From NCBI RefSeq assembly GCF_012927115.1, contig NZ_JABBFY010000001.1:930001-994000 (forward strand): 64,000 bases of DNA, given 5' to 3'. This DNA comes from Sphingomonas sp. G-3-2-10. Its GTDB lineage: Bacteria; Pseudomonadota; Alphaproteobacteria; Sphingomonadales; Sphingomonadaceae. The notes beneath the pieces are model-generated. The model was not told the origin of the DNA and did not search any database. It worked only from the letters and a program-made list of their open reading frames with translations. The position numbers and the translations under genes were made by a program. Shown piece by piece: positions 1-9,555 of this stretch; position 1 is the stretch's first letter; the number at the start of each line of letters is the position of its first letter.

Positions 1-252
1 CTGCTCAACAAATGGTATTTCGACGAGCTCTACAATTTCCTGTTCGTGAAGCCCGCCTTCGCGATCGGACGCTTCTTCTGGAAGAAGGGCGATGAGGGCA
101 CGATCGATCGGTTCGGCCCCAACGGTCTCGCGAAGCTGGTCCAGCTTGGCAGCGTTGGCGCGGTTCGCCTGCAATCGGGATATGTCTATAGCTATGCGTT
201 CGTCATGCTGATCGGCCTCACAGCGGCCATCACCTGGTTCATGGTGGGCTAA
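1..252 (+). CDS. nuoL: NADH-quinone oxidoreductase subunit L, C-terminal end (partial)
   Basis: Open from the first base; only the last 83 codons are in the window, so the start lies off the left edge. The fragment begins LLNKWYFDELY, a typical NuoL C-terminal motif, and ends in a hydrophobic helix (VYSYAFVMLIGLTAA). NuoL is the distal antiporter-like proton-pumping subunit of complex I in the inner membrane. nuoM starts 4 bases after its stop, so this is the tail of the nuo operon. The call rests on the C-terminal motif plus the following nuoM and nuoN. Confidence 0.93.
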   Translation: MLNKWYFDELYNFLFVKPAFAIGRFFWKKGDEGTIDRFGPNGLAKLVQLGSVGAVRLQSGYVYSYAFVMLIGLTAAITWFMVG

Positions 253-256
253 GCGC

Positions 257-1837
257 ATGAACGGCTTCCCAATCCTTTCGGTCATGCTGGCGGTCCCCGC
301 GATCGCCGCCATTGCCTGCCTGTTCGTCGACGCGAAGTCGGCGCGCTGGATCGCGCTCGGCGCAACCCTGATCGATTTCGTGCTGGGCATCCTGCTCTGG
401 GCGAATTTCGACATGAGCGCGCACGCCGCGCAGTGGCAGTTCGTCGAGAACAGCGCCGTGCTCGGCCGCTTCTCCTGGGCGCTCGGCATCGACGGCTTCG
501 CGCTGATGCTGATCATGCTCAGCGTGTTCCTGATGCCGATCTGCATCCTGGCGAGCTGGGACGCGATCAAGGATCGCGTGTCCGAATATATGGCGGCGTT
601 CCTCGTCACCGAAGTGCTGATGATCGGCACCTTCGCGGCGCAGGACATCTTCCTGTTCTACATCTTCTTCGAAGCCGGCCTGATCCCGATGTACCTGATC
701 ATCGGCATCTGGGGCGGGGCGAACCGCATCTACGCGTCGTACAAGTTCTTCCTGTACACGCTGCTCGGCTCGCTGCTGATGCTGATCGCGATGATGTACA
801 TGGTCATCACCGCGGGCACTTCGGACATCCCGACGCTGATGGCGTACGACTTCCCGGCGCATGTGCAGACATGGCTGTGGCTGGCCTTCTTCGCTTCGTT
901 TGCGGTCAAGATGCCGATGTGGCCGGTCCACACCTGGCTTCCCGACGCGCACGTGCAGGCGCCGACCGCCGGTTCGGTGATCCTGGCGGGCGTGCTGCTG
1001 AAGCTGGGCGGCTACGGCTTCCTGCGTTTCTCGCTGCCGATGTTCCCCGAAGCCTCTGCGCAGCTCGTATGGCTCGTGTTCGGTCTGTCGGCCGTCGCAG
1101 TGATCTACACCTCGCTCGTCGCGCTGGTGCAGAGCGACATGAAGAAGCTGATCGCCTATTCGTCGGTCGCGCACATGGCGATCGTGACCTTCGGCCTGTT
1201 CGCGTTCAACGCGCAGGGCATCGAAGGCGCGATGATGGTCATGCTGGGCCACGGCCTCGTCTCGGGCGCGCTGTTCCTGTGCGTCGGCGTGATCTACGAC
1301 CGGCTGCACACCCGCGAGATCGACCGGTACGGCGGCCTCGCGATCAACATGCCGAAATACGCTGTGCTGTTCATGCTGTTCACGATGGCGTCGGTCGGCC
1401 TGCCGGGCACGAGCAACTTCATCGGCGAATTCCTCGCGCTGGCGGGCATCTACCAGATCTCGACGCTCTATGCGTTGCTGGCGACCACCGGCATCATCCT
1501 TGGCGCGGCGTACATGCTGTACCTCTATCGCCGGGTCGTGTTCGGCGATCTCACGAAGGACGATGTCCGCGCGATGCCGGACCTCAACAGCCGCGAGATG
1601 CTGACGCTGGCGCCGATCGCTGCCGTCGTACTGTGGATGGGCGTGTATCCGGAAAGCTTCCTCAAGCCGATGCGTCCCGACGTCGCTCGCCTCGTCGAGC
1701 GGATCGAGCGCGCGAAGCCTGCGAGCGATTCCCAGCCCACGTCGGGCAACCCCGCGGCCGCCAAGGCGGCGCATGGTGACGAACATGGCGCCCCTGCTGC
1801 GCACGGCGAACCCGCCGCAAAGACCGAGGCGCACTGA
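257..1837 (+). CDS. nuoM: NADH-quinone oxidoreductase subunit M
   Basis: 526 residues, a normal NuoM length. This antiporter-like membrane subunit of complex I couples quinone reduction to proton pumping. Many hydrophobic helices are visible. Family landmarks are the acidic helix around FEAGLIPMYLIIGIWGG, the HTWLPDAHVQAPT segment and the lysine-bearing MKKLIAYSSVAHM segment. The last 45 residues form an Ala/His-rich hydrophilic tail (AAHGDEHGAPAAHGE) beyond the conserved core, as often seen in sphingomonads. It starts 4 bases after nuoL and its TGA shares one base with the nuoN ATG, so translation is probably coupled. Confidence 0.97.
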   Translation: MNGFPILSVMLAVPAIAAIACLFVDAKSARWIALGATLIDFVLGILLWANFDMSAHAAQWQFVENSAVLGRFSWALGIDGFALMLIMLSVFLMPICILASWDAIKDRVSEYMAAFLVTEVLMIGTFAAQDIFLFYIFFEAGLIPMYLIIGIWGGANRIYASYKFFLYTLLGSLLMLIAMMYMVITAGTSDIPTLMAYDFPAHVQTWLWLAFFASFAVKMPMWPVHTWLPDAHVQAPTAGSVILAGVLLKLGGYGFLRFSLPMFPEASAQLVWLVFGLSAVAVIYTSLVALVQSDMKKLIAYSSVAHMAIVTFGLFAFNAQGIEGAMMVMLGHGLVSGALFLCVGVIYDRLHTREIDRYGGLAINMPKYAVLFMLFTMASVGLPGTSNFIGEFLALAGIYQISTLYALLATTGIILGAAYMLYLYRRVVFGDLTKDDVRAMPDLNSREMLTLAPIAAVVLWMGVYPESFLKPMRPDVARLVERIERAKPASDSQPTSGNPAAAKAAHGDEHGAPAAHGEPAAKTEAH

Positions 1838-3285
1838 TGTCCTATTCCCTCCAACTCGCGATGACCCTGCCCGAGATCGTTCTCGGCGTGGGCGCGGTCC
1901 TGCTGATGCTCGTCGCCGCATGGGGCGGGCAGGCATCGACCCGCGCGGTGAGCTATGCCGCGGTGGCGGTCCTGGGCGGCGCGTTCATCGCGCTGTTCGG
2001 CCCGGCTTCGGCGGGCGGCGCGGCGTTCGACGGCCTGTTCCGTGCGGACATGTTCGCGGCCTTCGCCAAGACGGTGATCTACGCCGCGGCGGCTGTCTGC
2101 ATCCTGATTGCGCCGGGTTTCTTCCAGCGCACGTCGGGTGAGGATCTGCGCCCCGAATATCCGGTGCTGATCCTGCTTTCGACGGTGGGCATGGGCATGA
2201 TGGTATCGGCGGGCGACCTGCTGACCCTGTATGTCGGCCTCGAGCTGATGAGCCTGGCTTCCTACGTCCTCGCCAGCTTCATGCGTCGCGACGCGCGTTC
2301 GGCCGAAGCGGGCCTGAAGTATTTCGTCCTCGGCGCGCTGGCCTCGGGGATGCTGCTGTACGGCATCAGCCTGGTCTATGGCTTCAGCGGCACTACCCTG
2401 TTCTCGGGCATCGCCGATGCCTATGCATCGGCGGACGGATCGCTCGGCCTGTTGATCGGCCTCGTGTTCGTCTTCGCCGGCCTGGCCTTCAAGGTCAGTG
2501 CGGTGCCGCTGCACATGTGGACTCCCGACGTTTATGAAGGCGCGCCAACCCCGGTGACGACCTTCTTCGCCAGCGCGCCCAAGATGGCGGCAATGGCGAT
2601 GGCCGTCCGCGTGGCGACCGAGGCGATGGGCCCCGCGATCCATGACTGGCGCCAGATCGTGGTGTTCGCGGCGCTTGCCTCGATCATCCTCGGTGCGTTC
2701 GGCGCGATCGGGCAGAAGAACATCAAGCGCCTGCTGGCCTATTCGTCGATCAACAATGTCGGCTTCGCGCTGATCGGCTTGGCGGCCGGTACGCAGGCGG
2801 GCGTTGCCAGCGTGCTGTTCTACATGGCGGTCTATGTCGTCATGACCATCGGCTGCTTCCTGATCGTGCTCCAGATGCGCGACGGCAACGGCAACCAGAT
2901 CGAGGAAATCGACAGCCTGTCGGGCATGTCGCGCACGCGGCCCGGCCTCGCCGCGGCGCTTGCGATCTTCATGTTCAGCCTCGCCGGCATTCCGCCGCTG
3001 CTCGGCTTCTTCTCGAAGTTCGAAGTGTTCAACGCGGCGGTTCAGGCGAACCTGTTCTGGCTCGCCGCGATCGGTATCGTCGGTTCGGTGCCGGGCGCCT
3101 TCTATTATCTCTCGATCGTCAAGCGGATGTATTTCGACAAGGCCGCGCCGAAGTTCGAAGGTACGCCGGGCGTGGTCGAGGGCGGCCTGATCGTGCTGAG
3201 CGCGGCGGCGGTCTCGCCGATCGGCATGTTCGGCCTGACCTGCCTGTCGGCCTGGACGATGCTGGCCGCGAAGTCGCTGTTCTGA
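1837..3285 (+). CDS. nuoN: NADH-quinone oxidoreductase subunit N
   Basis: 482 residues, standard for NuoN, the third antiporter-like proton-pumping subunit of complex I. Recognisable segments are the LYVGLELMSLASYVLA helix, FKVSAVPLHMWTPDVYEGAPT and IKRLLAYSSINNVGF. Its ATG overlaps the nuoM stop by one base (TGATG). The last gene of the nuo block; birA follows, overlapping the nuoN stop. Confidence 0.97.
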   Translation: MSYSLQLAMTLPEIVLGVGAVLLMLVAAWGGQASTRAVSYAAVAVLGGAFIALFGPASAGGAAFDGLFRADMFAAFAKTVIYAAAAVCILIAPGFFQRTSGEDLRPEYPVLILLSTVGMGMMVSAGDLLTLYVGLELMSLASYVLASFMRRDARSAEAGLKYFVLGALASGMLLYGISLVYGFSGTTLFSGIADAYASADGSLGLLIGLVFVFAGLAFKVSAVPLHMWTPDVYEGAPTPVTTFFASAPKMAAMAMAVRVATEAMGPAIHDWRQIVVFAALASIILGAFGAIGQKNIKRLLAYSSINNVGFALIGLAAGTQAGVASVLFYMAVYVVMTIGCFLIVLQMRDGNGNQIEEIDSLSGMSRTRPGLAAALAIFMFSLAGIPPLLGFFSKFEVFNAAVQANLFWLAAIGIVGSVPGAFYYLSIVKRMYFDKAAPKFEGTPGVVEGGLIVLSAAAVSPIGMFGLTCLSAWTMLAAKSLF

Positions 3286-3989
3286 GCATCACGATCCGCA
3301 CCGTCGCCGAGACGGGCTCGACCAATGCCGATGTCGCCGAGCTCGCCCGCAGCGGGGCGAGCGAGGGCCTGTGGCTGAGGGCCGAGCGCCAGACGGCGGG
3401 GAAGGGTCGGCAGGGCCGGGCGTGGGAATCCCCCGCCGGCAATCTGTTCGCGAGCACCCTGGTTCGCCTGCGCCCCAGCGATCCGCAGCCGGCCACGCTG
3501 GCGCTGGTCGCCGCGGTCGCGATCGAGGATGCGGTCTCGACCTTCCTGCCGGGCCGGGCGATGCTCAAATGGCCCAACGACCTGCTGATCGACGGCGCGA
3601 AGCTGTGCGGCATCCTGCTCGAGCGCGTGGATGACGCTGTGGTGATCGGGATCGGCGTGAACCTCGCATATCATCCGGAGAATCTGGAGCGTCCGGTCAC
3701 GAGCCTTGCGGCGCACGGCGTCGCGCCCGATCCGCATGTCTTCCTCGAAACACTCGCCGAAAGCCTTCAGCGCTGGATCGCGCGCTGGCGGGGCGAGGGG
3801 CTCGCGCCGATCCGCGATCGCTGGACCGAGCGCGCGCACCCGATCGGCACGGCGCTCACCGCGCGCGAAGCCGATGGCAGTTCGCATGACGGGCTGTTCG
3901 GCGGCCTGACCGGCGAGGGCGCGCTCATCCTTCGCTTGGCCGATGGCACCAGCCGTGTCATTCACGCCGCCGATGTGTTCCTGATCTAG
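3282..3989 (+). CDS. birA: Biotin--[acetyl-CoA-carboxylase] ligase
   Basis: Attaches biotin to the carrier protein of biotin-dependent carboxylases through biotinyl-5'-AMP. The catalytic domain is complete: ETGSTNAD near residue 10, the biotinoyl-AMP loop [25 protein letters not shown], and a short C-terminal SH3-like domain. There is no N-terminal helix-turn-helix, so it is a group I, non-repressor enzyme. No ATG, GTG or TTG lies at the right place. The best start is CTG at 3282, overlapping the nuoN stop as CTGA and giving 235 residues. The next internal ATG (3561) would remove the active-site loop. The start is inference; the product is secure. Confidence 0.88.
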   Translation: MSITIRTVAETGSTNADVAELARSGASEGLWLRAERQTAGKGRQGRAWESPAGNLFASTLVRLRPSDPQPATLALVAAVAIEDAVSTFLPGRAMLKWPNDLLIDGAKLCGILLERVDDAVVIGIGVNLAYHPENLERPVTSLAAHGVAPDPHVFLETLAESLQRWIARWRGEGLAPIRDRWTERAHPIGTALTAREADGSSHDGLFGGLTGEGALILRLADGTSRVIHAADVFLI

Positions 3990-4006
3990 GCAGGAGAGGA
4001 AGCCTG

Positions 4007-4789
4007 ATGCTGCTCGCGATCGACGCCGGCAATACCAATGTCGTCTTCGCGCTGGTCGATTCCGGCGAAATCCGCGCACGCTGGCGGATCGCCACCGACC
4101 CGCGGCGCACGGCGGACGAATATGCCGTTTGGCTCAGCCAACTGCTCAGCCTCGAAGGCTACACGATGGCGTCGGTGACCGGCGTGATCATCGGTACGGT
4201 CGTTCCGCGCGCGCTGCACAATCTGCAGGTGCTCAGCAGCAAATATTTCAAGACCGAAGCGGTGATCGCGGGCAAGGGCAATGCCCAATGGGGCTTCCAG
4301 CTCGACGTGGACGAGCCGGAAAATCTCGGCGCCGATCGCGCGCTGAACATGATCGCCGCCCATGCCCGGCACCAGGGTGACCTGATCATCATCGATTTCG
4401 GCACGGCGACCACGTTCGACGTCACCGATTTCAAGGGCGCCTACAAGGGCGGGATCATCGCCCCGGGTATCAACCTGTCGCTCGACGCGCTGGTCAGCGC
4501 CGCGGCCAAGCTGCCCCGCATCGCGATCGAAGCGCCGCAGGGCACCAGCGTGGTCGGGCGCAATACCGTGGACCAGATGCATATCGGCATCTATTGGGGC
4601 TATATCGCGATGATCGAGGGGCTGGTCGCCCGGCTGAAGGCCGAAGTGGGCCGCCCGTCGAAAGTCATCGCCACCGGCGGTCTCGCGGTGCTTTTCGAGA
4701 AACAGACCGACGTGTTCGATACGATCGAACCCGACCTCACCATCCAGGGCCTGTCGATGCTCTGGCAGCGCAGCCATAACGCGGTTTGA
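4007..4789 (+). CDS. coaX: Type III pantothenate kinase
   Basis: Phosphorylates pantothenate, the first step of coenzyme A synthesis, in the cytoplasm. 260 residues. Motifs of the ASKHA-fold CoaX family are present: the N-terminal phosphate-binding [22 protein letters not shown], the catalytic-region [21 protein letters not shown] and the C-terminal VIATGGLA. A clear ribosome site (GGAGAGG, about 10 bases upstream) supports the ATG. It lies 17 bases after birA in an arrangement typical of alphaproteobacteria (nuo, birA, coaX, RNase J). Confidence 0.96.
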   Translation: MLLAIDAGNTNVVFALVDSGEIRARWRIATDPRRTADEYAVWLSQLLSLEGYTMASVTGVIIGTVVPRALHNLQVLSSKYFKTEAVIAGKGNAQWGFQLDVDEPENLGADRALNMIAAHARHQGDLIIIDFGTATTFDVTDFKGAYKGGIIAPGINLSLDALVSAAAKLPRIAIEAPQGTSVVGRNTVDQMHIGIYWGYIAMIEGLVARLKAEVGRPSKVIATGGLAVLFEKQTDVFDTIEPDLTIQGLSMLWQRSHNAV

Positions 4790-4819
4790 GCGTTTGGCGG
4801 CCGAACAGATTGGAATATT

Positions 4820-6454
4820 GTGACTCCGGCTAAAGAACTTCTCTTCCTCGCCCTTGGCGGCTCCGGCGAGATTGGCATGAACGTCAATCTCTATGGCACG
4901 CAGGGCAAGTGGCTGATGGTCGATTGCGGCATCACCTTCGGCGACGCCAGCTATCCCGGCGTGGACGTGATCCTGCCCGACCTGCAGTTCATCGAGGAGC
5001 GGCTGGACGATCTGCTCGGCATCGTGCTGACCCACGGGCATGAGGATCATATCGGCGCGCTGCCCTATCTCGCCGCCGATCTGGGCGTGCCGCTTTACGC
5101 GACGCCGTTCACCGCCGGGCTGATCCGGGGTAAGCTGGAGGAAGAAGGCGTCGAGGACCGCGTCCGGCTGAACGTCGTCAAGGATGAGGAGCCGTTCGAT
5201 ATCGGGCCGTTCACCGTCCGCTATGTCCCGCTCGCCCACTCGATCCCCGAAGGCAACGCGGTGCTGATCGAGACGCCGTACGGCAAGATCATGCACACCG
5301 GCGACTGGAAGCTGGACGAGACGCCCTCGCTTGGCGGTGCTTCGACCGCCGAGGAACTGACCGCGATCGGCGACGAAGGCGTGCTGGCGCTCGTGTGCGA
5401 TTCCACCAACGTGTTCAATCCCGAAGCGTCGGGTTCGGAAGGCGAAGTCCGCAAGGGGCTCGATGAGGTCGTTGCGGGCTGCAAGGGGCGCGTCCTCGTC
5501 ACCACCTTCGCCTCGAACGCCGCACGGCTTCAGACGCTGGGCGAAGTCGCGGTGGATACGGGGCGCCAACTCTGCGTCGCGGGCCGTTCGCTCGATCGCA
5601 TCCTGCGCGTCGCCAAGCAGACCGGCTATCTGCGCGATTTCCCCGAGACGATCGATTTCGACACCGCGATGACCCTGCCGCCCAGCCGGGTGATGATCGT
5701 CGCGACCGGCGGGCAGGGCGAACCGCGCGCCGCGCTGTCGCGGATCGCCGAAGGCAATCACCAGATCAAGCTGGGCAAGGGCGACACGGTGCTGTTCTCG
5801 TCGCGCCAGATCCCGGGCAACGAGATCGCGATCGGGCGGATCATGAACATCCTGGCGGGGCAGGGCGTCGAGTTGGTCACCGACCGGCAGGCCTTCATCC
5901 ACGTTTCCGGCCATCCCGGGCGTCCGGAACTGGCCGAGATGTACAAGTGGATCCGTCCCGAGATCATCCTGCCGGTGCACGGCGAGGTCCGCCACATGCA
6001 CGAACAGGCGCGTTTCGCCCGCGAACAGGGCGTGCCGCAGTCGGTCGTGCAGGTGAATGGCGACATCATCCGCCTCGCGCCGGGCAAGCCGAAGAAGATC
6101 GGTGAGGCCCATGCCGGCCGCCTCGTTCTGGATGGCGACGTGATCCTCCCTGCGGACGGCGCGACGATCAACGAGCGCCGGCGCGTTGCGCTCTACGGCC
6201 AGATTTCGGTCGCGGTCGCGCTGAAGGGCGGGCGGCTGATCGGCACGCCGCAGATCAAGGTGCAGGGCGTTCCGGTCGAGGAAGATCGCGACAAGTTCAT
6301 CGATGAGGCTTCGGCGGCGGCCGCCGAGGCGGTCCGCGCCGGCAAGTCGGGCGGCGAAGCGCTGCGCGAGGCCCTGCGACTGGCGGTGCGGCGCACCGCG
6401 ACGCGCTTTACCGGCAAGAAGCCGGTCGTCGACGTGCTGCTGATCGAGGCCTGA
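4820..6454 (+). CDS. rnj: Ribonuclease J
   Basis: Metallo-beta-lactamase/beta-CASP ribonuclease with endo- and 5'-3' exonuclease activity in RNA maturation and decay. 544 residues. The zinc-binding motif HGHEDHIGALPY is near residue 75, the second histidine is in LAHSIPEGNA, the aspartate is in MHTGDWKLDE, and the beta-CASP signature includes ATGGQGEPRAALSRIA, SSRQIPGNE and HVSGHPGRPEL. The start is GTG at 4820; the following TPAKELLFLALGGSGEIGMN is the usual family beginning. It follows coaX by 30 bases and precedes the DUF1467 gene by 4. Confidence 0.95.
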   Translation: MTPAKELLFLALGGSGEIGMNVNLYGTQGKWLMVDCGITFGDASYPGVDVILPDLQFIEERLDDLLGIVLTHGHEDHIGALPYLAADLGVPLYATPFTAGLIRGKLEEEGVEDRVRLNVVKDEEPFDIGPFTVRYVPLAHSIPEGNAVLIETPYGKIMHTGDWKLDETPSLGGASTAEELTAIGDEGVLALVCDSTNVFNPEASGSEGEVRKGLDEVVAGCKGRVLVTTFASNAARLQTLGEVAVDTGRQLCVAGRSLDRILRVAKQTGYLRDFPETIDFDTAMTLPPSRVMIVATGGQGEPRAALSRIAEGNHQIKLGKGDTVLFSSRQIPGNEIAIGRIMNILAGQGVELVTDRQAFIHVSGHPGRPELAEMYKWIRPEIILPVHGEVRHMHEQARFAREQGVPQSVVQVNGDIIRLAPGKPKKIGEAHAGRLVLDGDVILPADGATINERRRVALYGQISVAVALKGGRLIGTPQIKVQGVPVEEDRDKFIDEASAAAAEAVRAGKSGGEALREALRLAVRRTATRFTGKKPVVDVLLIEA

Positions 6455-6458
6455 TCCG

Positions 6459-6719
6459 ATGAAATGGCAATCCGCGCTCGCAATCTATGTGCTGTTCTGG
6501 TGGATCTGCGTCTTCTTCGTCCTGCCGTTCGGGGTCCGCACCGCAGCCGAGGCCGGCGCTGAACTCGTCCCGGGTCAGGCAGACAGCGCGCCCCATAATT
6601 TCGATATCAAGCGGGTGGCGATCCGGACGACGATCGTGTCGGCGATCCTGTTCGGACTGTTCATGCTCAACTATTATTTCGGCTGGGTGACCACCGACAT
6701 GCTCGACTGGGCGCACTAG
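6459..6719 (+). CDS. DUF1467 family small membrane protein
   Basis: 86 residues with two predicted transmembrane helices (about 5-25 and 51-74) separated by a hydrophilic loop (AELVPGQADSAPHNFDIKR). The pattern and place after RNase J match the DUF1467 family of alphaproteobacteria, whose function is unknown. It starts 4 bases after rnj and is the last gene of this plus-strand block. Its stop overlaps the stop of the convergent gene at 6716 by 3 bases, leaving no separate terminator. Confidence 0.85.
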   Translation: MKWQSALAIYVLFWWICVFFVLPFGVRTAAEAGAELVPGQADSAPHNFDIKRVAIRTTIVSAILFGLFMLNYYFGWVTTDMLDWAH

Positions 6720-7159
6720 GGCGCGAGCGGAAACCACAGCTCGATTCGCCCGGTGGCGGAAATCGGGTCGAAGCTTTCGTGGAACCGTTCGAAATCGGGC
6801 GTCCCGAACTTGCCGCCATGTTCGGCCGCGATCCGCGCGCGCAGCGTCCGGGCGTCGTTGACATGCCCGTCATGCGCGAACATCGCATAGCGCTGCGCGG
6901 GCAGGATCATGCGTTCCACCGTATCGGGCAGGCCGTCGAAGCCCGCGACTTCCACGGCGGTGAAATAGTCGACCGTCGCCGCATCCGGCGCTTCCAGATG
7001 CAGGCCATAGGCGATTTGCGAGACCTGTCCGGGCAGGTTGCCCAGCGCGACCAGATCCATCCACTGACGCCGCGATTCGGCGGGCATCTTGCCGGGCGCA
7101 TGGCGCCGGCGGATGCCCGCAAGATGCAGCGCCGCGCCGTCGACCAGCCTTGGCGTCAC
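6716..7159 (-). CDS. GyrI-like / effector-binding domain protein
   Basis: 147 residues. The stretches WMDLVALGNLPGQVSQIAYG, DYFTAVEVAGFDGLP, LPAQRYAMFAHDGHV and RIELWFPLAP fit a stand-alone GyrI-like (AraC-type effector-binding) domain, a small-molecule-binding fold; the ending IELWFPL is characteristic. No helix-turn-helix is present. It starts 4 bases after the large coiled-coil gene at 7164, so the two are probably co-transcribed. Ligand unknown. The family call rests on motif resemblance only. Confidence 0.7.
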   Translation of the reverse strand: MTPRLVDGAALHLAGIRRRHAPGKMPAESRRQWMDLVALGNLPGQVSQIAYGLHLEAPDAATVDYFTAVEVAGFDGLPDTVERMILPAQRYAMFAHDGHVNDARTLRARIAAEHGGKFGTPDFERFHESFDPISATGRIELWFPLAP

Positions 7160-7163
7160 GCGG

Positions 7164-9482
7164 TCAGCCCCGCAACCGCTCGATCGCCTGTGCCAGCGCG
7201 ACGTAGAGCTTGCCCATGTCCGACGAAAGCAGGGTCACGCCCAGCGGCGAGCCGTCGCGCAGCGCGAGGATCTGGCGGAGCATCGCTTCGAAATCATGGA
7301 TGTAGCGATTGACGTTGTCGCGGAACACGTCGTCGGCGTCGTACAGGCGTGCGACTTCGCGGGTCTCGCCTGCGTCGAGCAGCCGCACCGCGCGGCGGGT
7401 GAAGACGCCGCGATCGCCCTTGAGATAGGCCGACCATGCGCTGTCGGTCACTTCGGCCGAGAAGCTCTTGGTGATGTCGATCGAGGCCGAATTGAGCGCT
7501 TCGATCAGGAGCGTCACGCGGCGGGCGAAATTGTCGCTGTCGTTCTTCTCATGCTCGGCGCGCGCCTTGTCGATCTGGCGGTCGATCTGCGCGGTGGTGT
7601 CGGCCAGCGCCAGCATCTGCTGGGTGAGGCGTTCGGATGCGCGCGATGCGGCGTTGACCGCGGCTTCGGTGGTCTCGGCCAATTCGCCCAGCTGACGGCG
7701 CACGGAGGCATCCATCGCGCGGCTGAGCGCGGCATTGCCGGCTTCCTCCAGCGCAGCCTCGGCTACCGGCACGATCCCGGCCAGCGTGTTGCGGGCATGA
7801 TCGGCGGCCTGCGCCGATGTCTCGCGAACCCGGAGCAGCGCGTCGATCAGCTGCGGCGCGGCTTCTGACGCGAAGCGGCGCGTGGTCGAGATGGCGTCGT
7901 CGACGATCGCTTCGAGGTCGTTGGCCTTTTCGCGCCCGTTGGCGAGCGTTTCGATCAGCGATTCCTGCGTCTTGGCGAGGGTATCGGTCTGCTGCTTGAC
8001 CACATCGGCGATCGCTTCGATCGCGTCGTGGGTGCTTTCCGCCGCGGTGACCAGCGCAAGCAGCTCGGGCTTGCTCTCCGAAACCACCTTGCGGCTGAGC
8101 GCGATCCGGTGATCGAGCCGGTCGAGCGCTTCGGGCAGTGTTTCGTCGATCTCGCGCGCGGAGGCGTCGAGCGCGGTGAGCAGATCCTCGGACGTCGCGA
8201 TGACCGCGCGCGCCGTCGTCTCGCCCGCGCGCATCGAAGCGGCGGTGGCTTCGAAGGACTCGCCGAGCGCACTGACCTGTGCGGCCAGCGCCTGCGTGCG
8301 GTCCATGCCGGCCGCGTGGAAGACGGAGAGCTCCTGATCGGTGCGCTTCACGCCATCGGTGAGCGTGCGGAACAGTTCGGTGCCGCGATCCTGCTCCTCG
8401 CCGAGCCGCGACGAGATGCGGCCGACCGCTTCCTCGATCGTCGCGATCCGCCCGGCCAGCGCCTCGGCGCTGTCCTTGCCCGCGCGATCCAGCGCGGCCT
8501 GATTGGCTTCGAGCATGGCGAGCATCGCTTCGCCCTGCGCGGCGATCCCCTTGCGCGCTTCGTCCACCGCATTGGCGGCGCGATCGAGCACCGCGTCGAC
8601 GGCGACCGACATTTCGCCGGTGACCTGTTCCAGCTTCGCGCTGGCGGTCTCGCTGGTCGCTTCCATTCGCGCGATATGCGCGGCGAGCCGGTCGGCTGCG
8701 CCGCCCGCGACGCTGTCGGCCTCACGACCCCGATCGGCGAGGGCGGTGAGCTGGGTATCGAGCGAAGCAGCGCGCTCGCTGGCGATCAGGCCGGCGGCAT
8801 CGACGCGGGCGGCCATGCCCTGCATCTCCTCATGCGCCTTGGGCAGCGAGGAGAGGACCACCGCGACGCTCTTTTCGGCGTCGCTCACCGCTTCGACCAG
8901 CGTACGCGTGCTCGCATCGACGACGCGGGCCTGCTGGCCCATTTCGGTCGCCAGGCTCGACATGCGTTCGGCTGCGGCATCGCCCATCGCCATCAGGGTC
9001 GTCGTCTGTTGCGCCAGCGCTGCGCGGTTTTCCTCGATCCGCCGGGCCAGCGCTTCGACCACGCCCTCGAGCGCGACAGCCTCGGCACGCATCGCACGAG
9101 CCGTTGCGCCGAAACGGCGCGCTTCCGCCCGGCTCGTGCGCATCGCGAGCAAATAGACGATGCCGATCAGGATCGGCGGGACGCAAAGTTCGGCGACGAG
9201 CCGGATGAAATCGATCGGCGCCATCGGCTGCGTCAGCACATCGCGCAGGGCCCATAGCGCGCCGGCAAACCAGCCTGCGACCAGCAGGATCGCCAGCGCG
9301 GGCAGCAGCCAGCCGAAACGGCGGCGCGGCGCGTCTTCTTCCTCAGCCTCGACCAGATACACAGGTTCCGGCTCGGGCGACGGTGCCGGGGGCATGTCGT
9401 TCGCGAGCAATAGCTCCTCGTCGTCGCTTGCCGTCGACGCGAGAATGGGTTCGGCAGTTTTGGCCCCTGTCATGTGTCCCAT
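7164..9482 (-). CDS. Two-TM, long coiled-coil protein, possibly TipN-like polar protein
   Basis: 772 residues. An acidic cytoplasmic N-terminus (EAEEEDAPRRR) is followed by two membrane helices (about 57-79 and 93-114). About 600 Ala/Glu-rich heptad residues follow, very likely coiled coil, and then a compact C-terminal region (AWSAYLKGDRGVFTRRA ... MGKLYVALAQAIERL). Two N-terminal TM helices plus a long coiled coil is the layout of Caulobacter TipN, a cell-pole marker, but I cannot verify homology; an uncharacterised methyl-accepting-like or structural protein is the alternative. A second ATG lies three codons in (9473). It is divergent from the Hpt-like gene at 9556 across a 73-base promoter gap. 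Confidence 0.6.
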   Translation of the reverse strand: MGHMTGAKTAEPILASTASDDEELLLANDMPPAPSPEPEPVYLVEAEEEDAPRRRFGWLLPALAILLVAGWFAGALWALRDVLTQPMAPIDFIRLVAELCVPPILIGIVYLLAMRTSRAEARRFGATARAMRAEAVALEGVVEALARRIEENRAALAQQTTTLMAMGDAAAERMSSLATEMGQQARVVDASTRTLVEAVSDAEKSVAVVLSSLPKAHEEMQGMAARVDAAGLIASERAASLDTQLTALADRGREADSVAGGAADRLAAHIARMEATSETASAKLEQVTGEMSVAVDAVLDRAANAVDEARKGIAAQGEAMLAMLEANQAALDRAGKDSAEALAGRIATIEEAVGRISSRLGEEQDRGTELFRTLTDGVKRTDQELSVFHAAGMDRTQALAAQVSALGESFEATAASMRAGETTARAVIATSEDLLTALDASAREIDETLPEALDRLDHRIALSRKVVSESKPELLALVTAAESTHDAIEAIADVVKQQTDTLAKTQESLIETLANGREKANDLEAIVDDAISTTRRFASEAAPQLIDALLRVRETSAQAADHARNTLAGIVPVAEAALEEAGNAALSRAMDASVRRQLGELAETTEAAVNAASRASERLTQQMLALADTTAQIDRQIDKARAEHEKNDSDNFARRVTLLIEALNSASIDITKSFSAEVTDSAWSAYLKGDRGVFTRRAVRLLDAGETREVARLYDADDVFRDNVNRYIHDFEAMLRQILALRDGSPLGVTLLSSDMGKLYVALAQAIERLRG

Positions 9483-9555
9483 TTACCACATTTCGCTCCC
9501 GGACCAACTAGGTACAGAAACGAAGCATTAACGTTGGTTAAGCTATGTTCCGGTC

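Noticed and set aside
239..1936. Long minus-strand frame of 565 codons antisense to nuoM and nuoN
   Set aside because: High GC keeps antisense frames open. The translation is rich in Arg, His and Gln with no domain, and nuoM/nuoN on the plus strand are unmistakable.
3986..6112. Minus-strand frame of 708 codons antisense to coaX and RNase J
   Set aside because: Composition is that of a shadow frame; the plus-strand genes have complete catalytic motifs.
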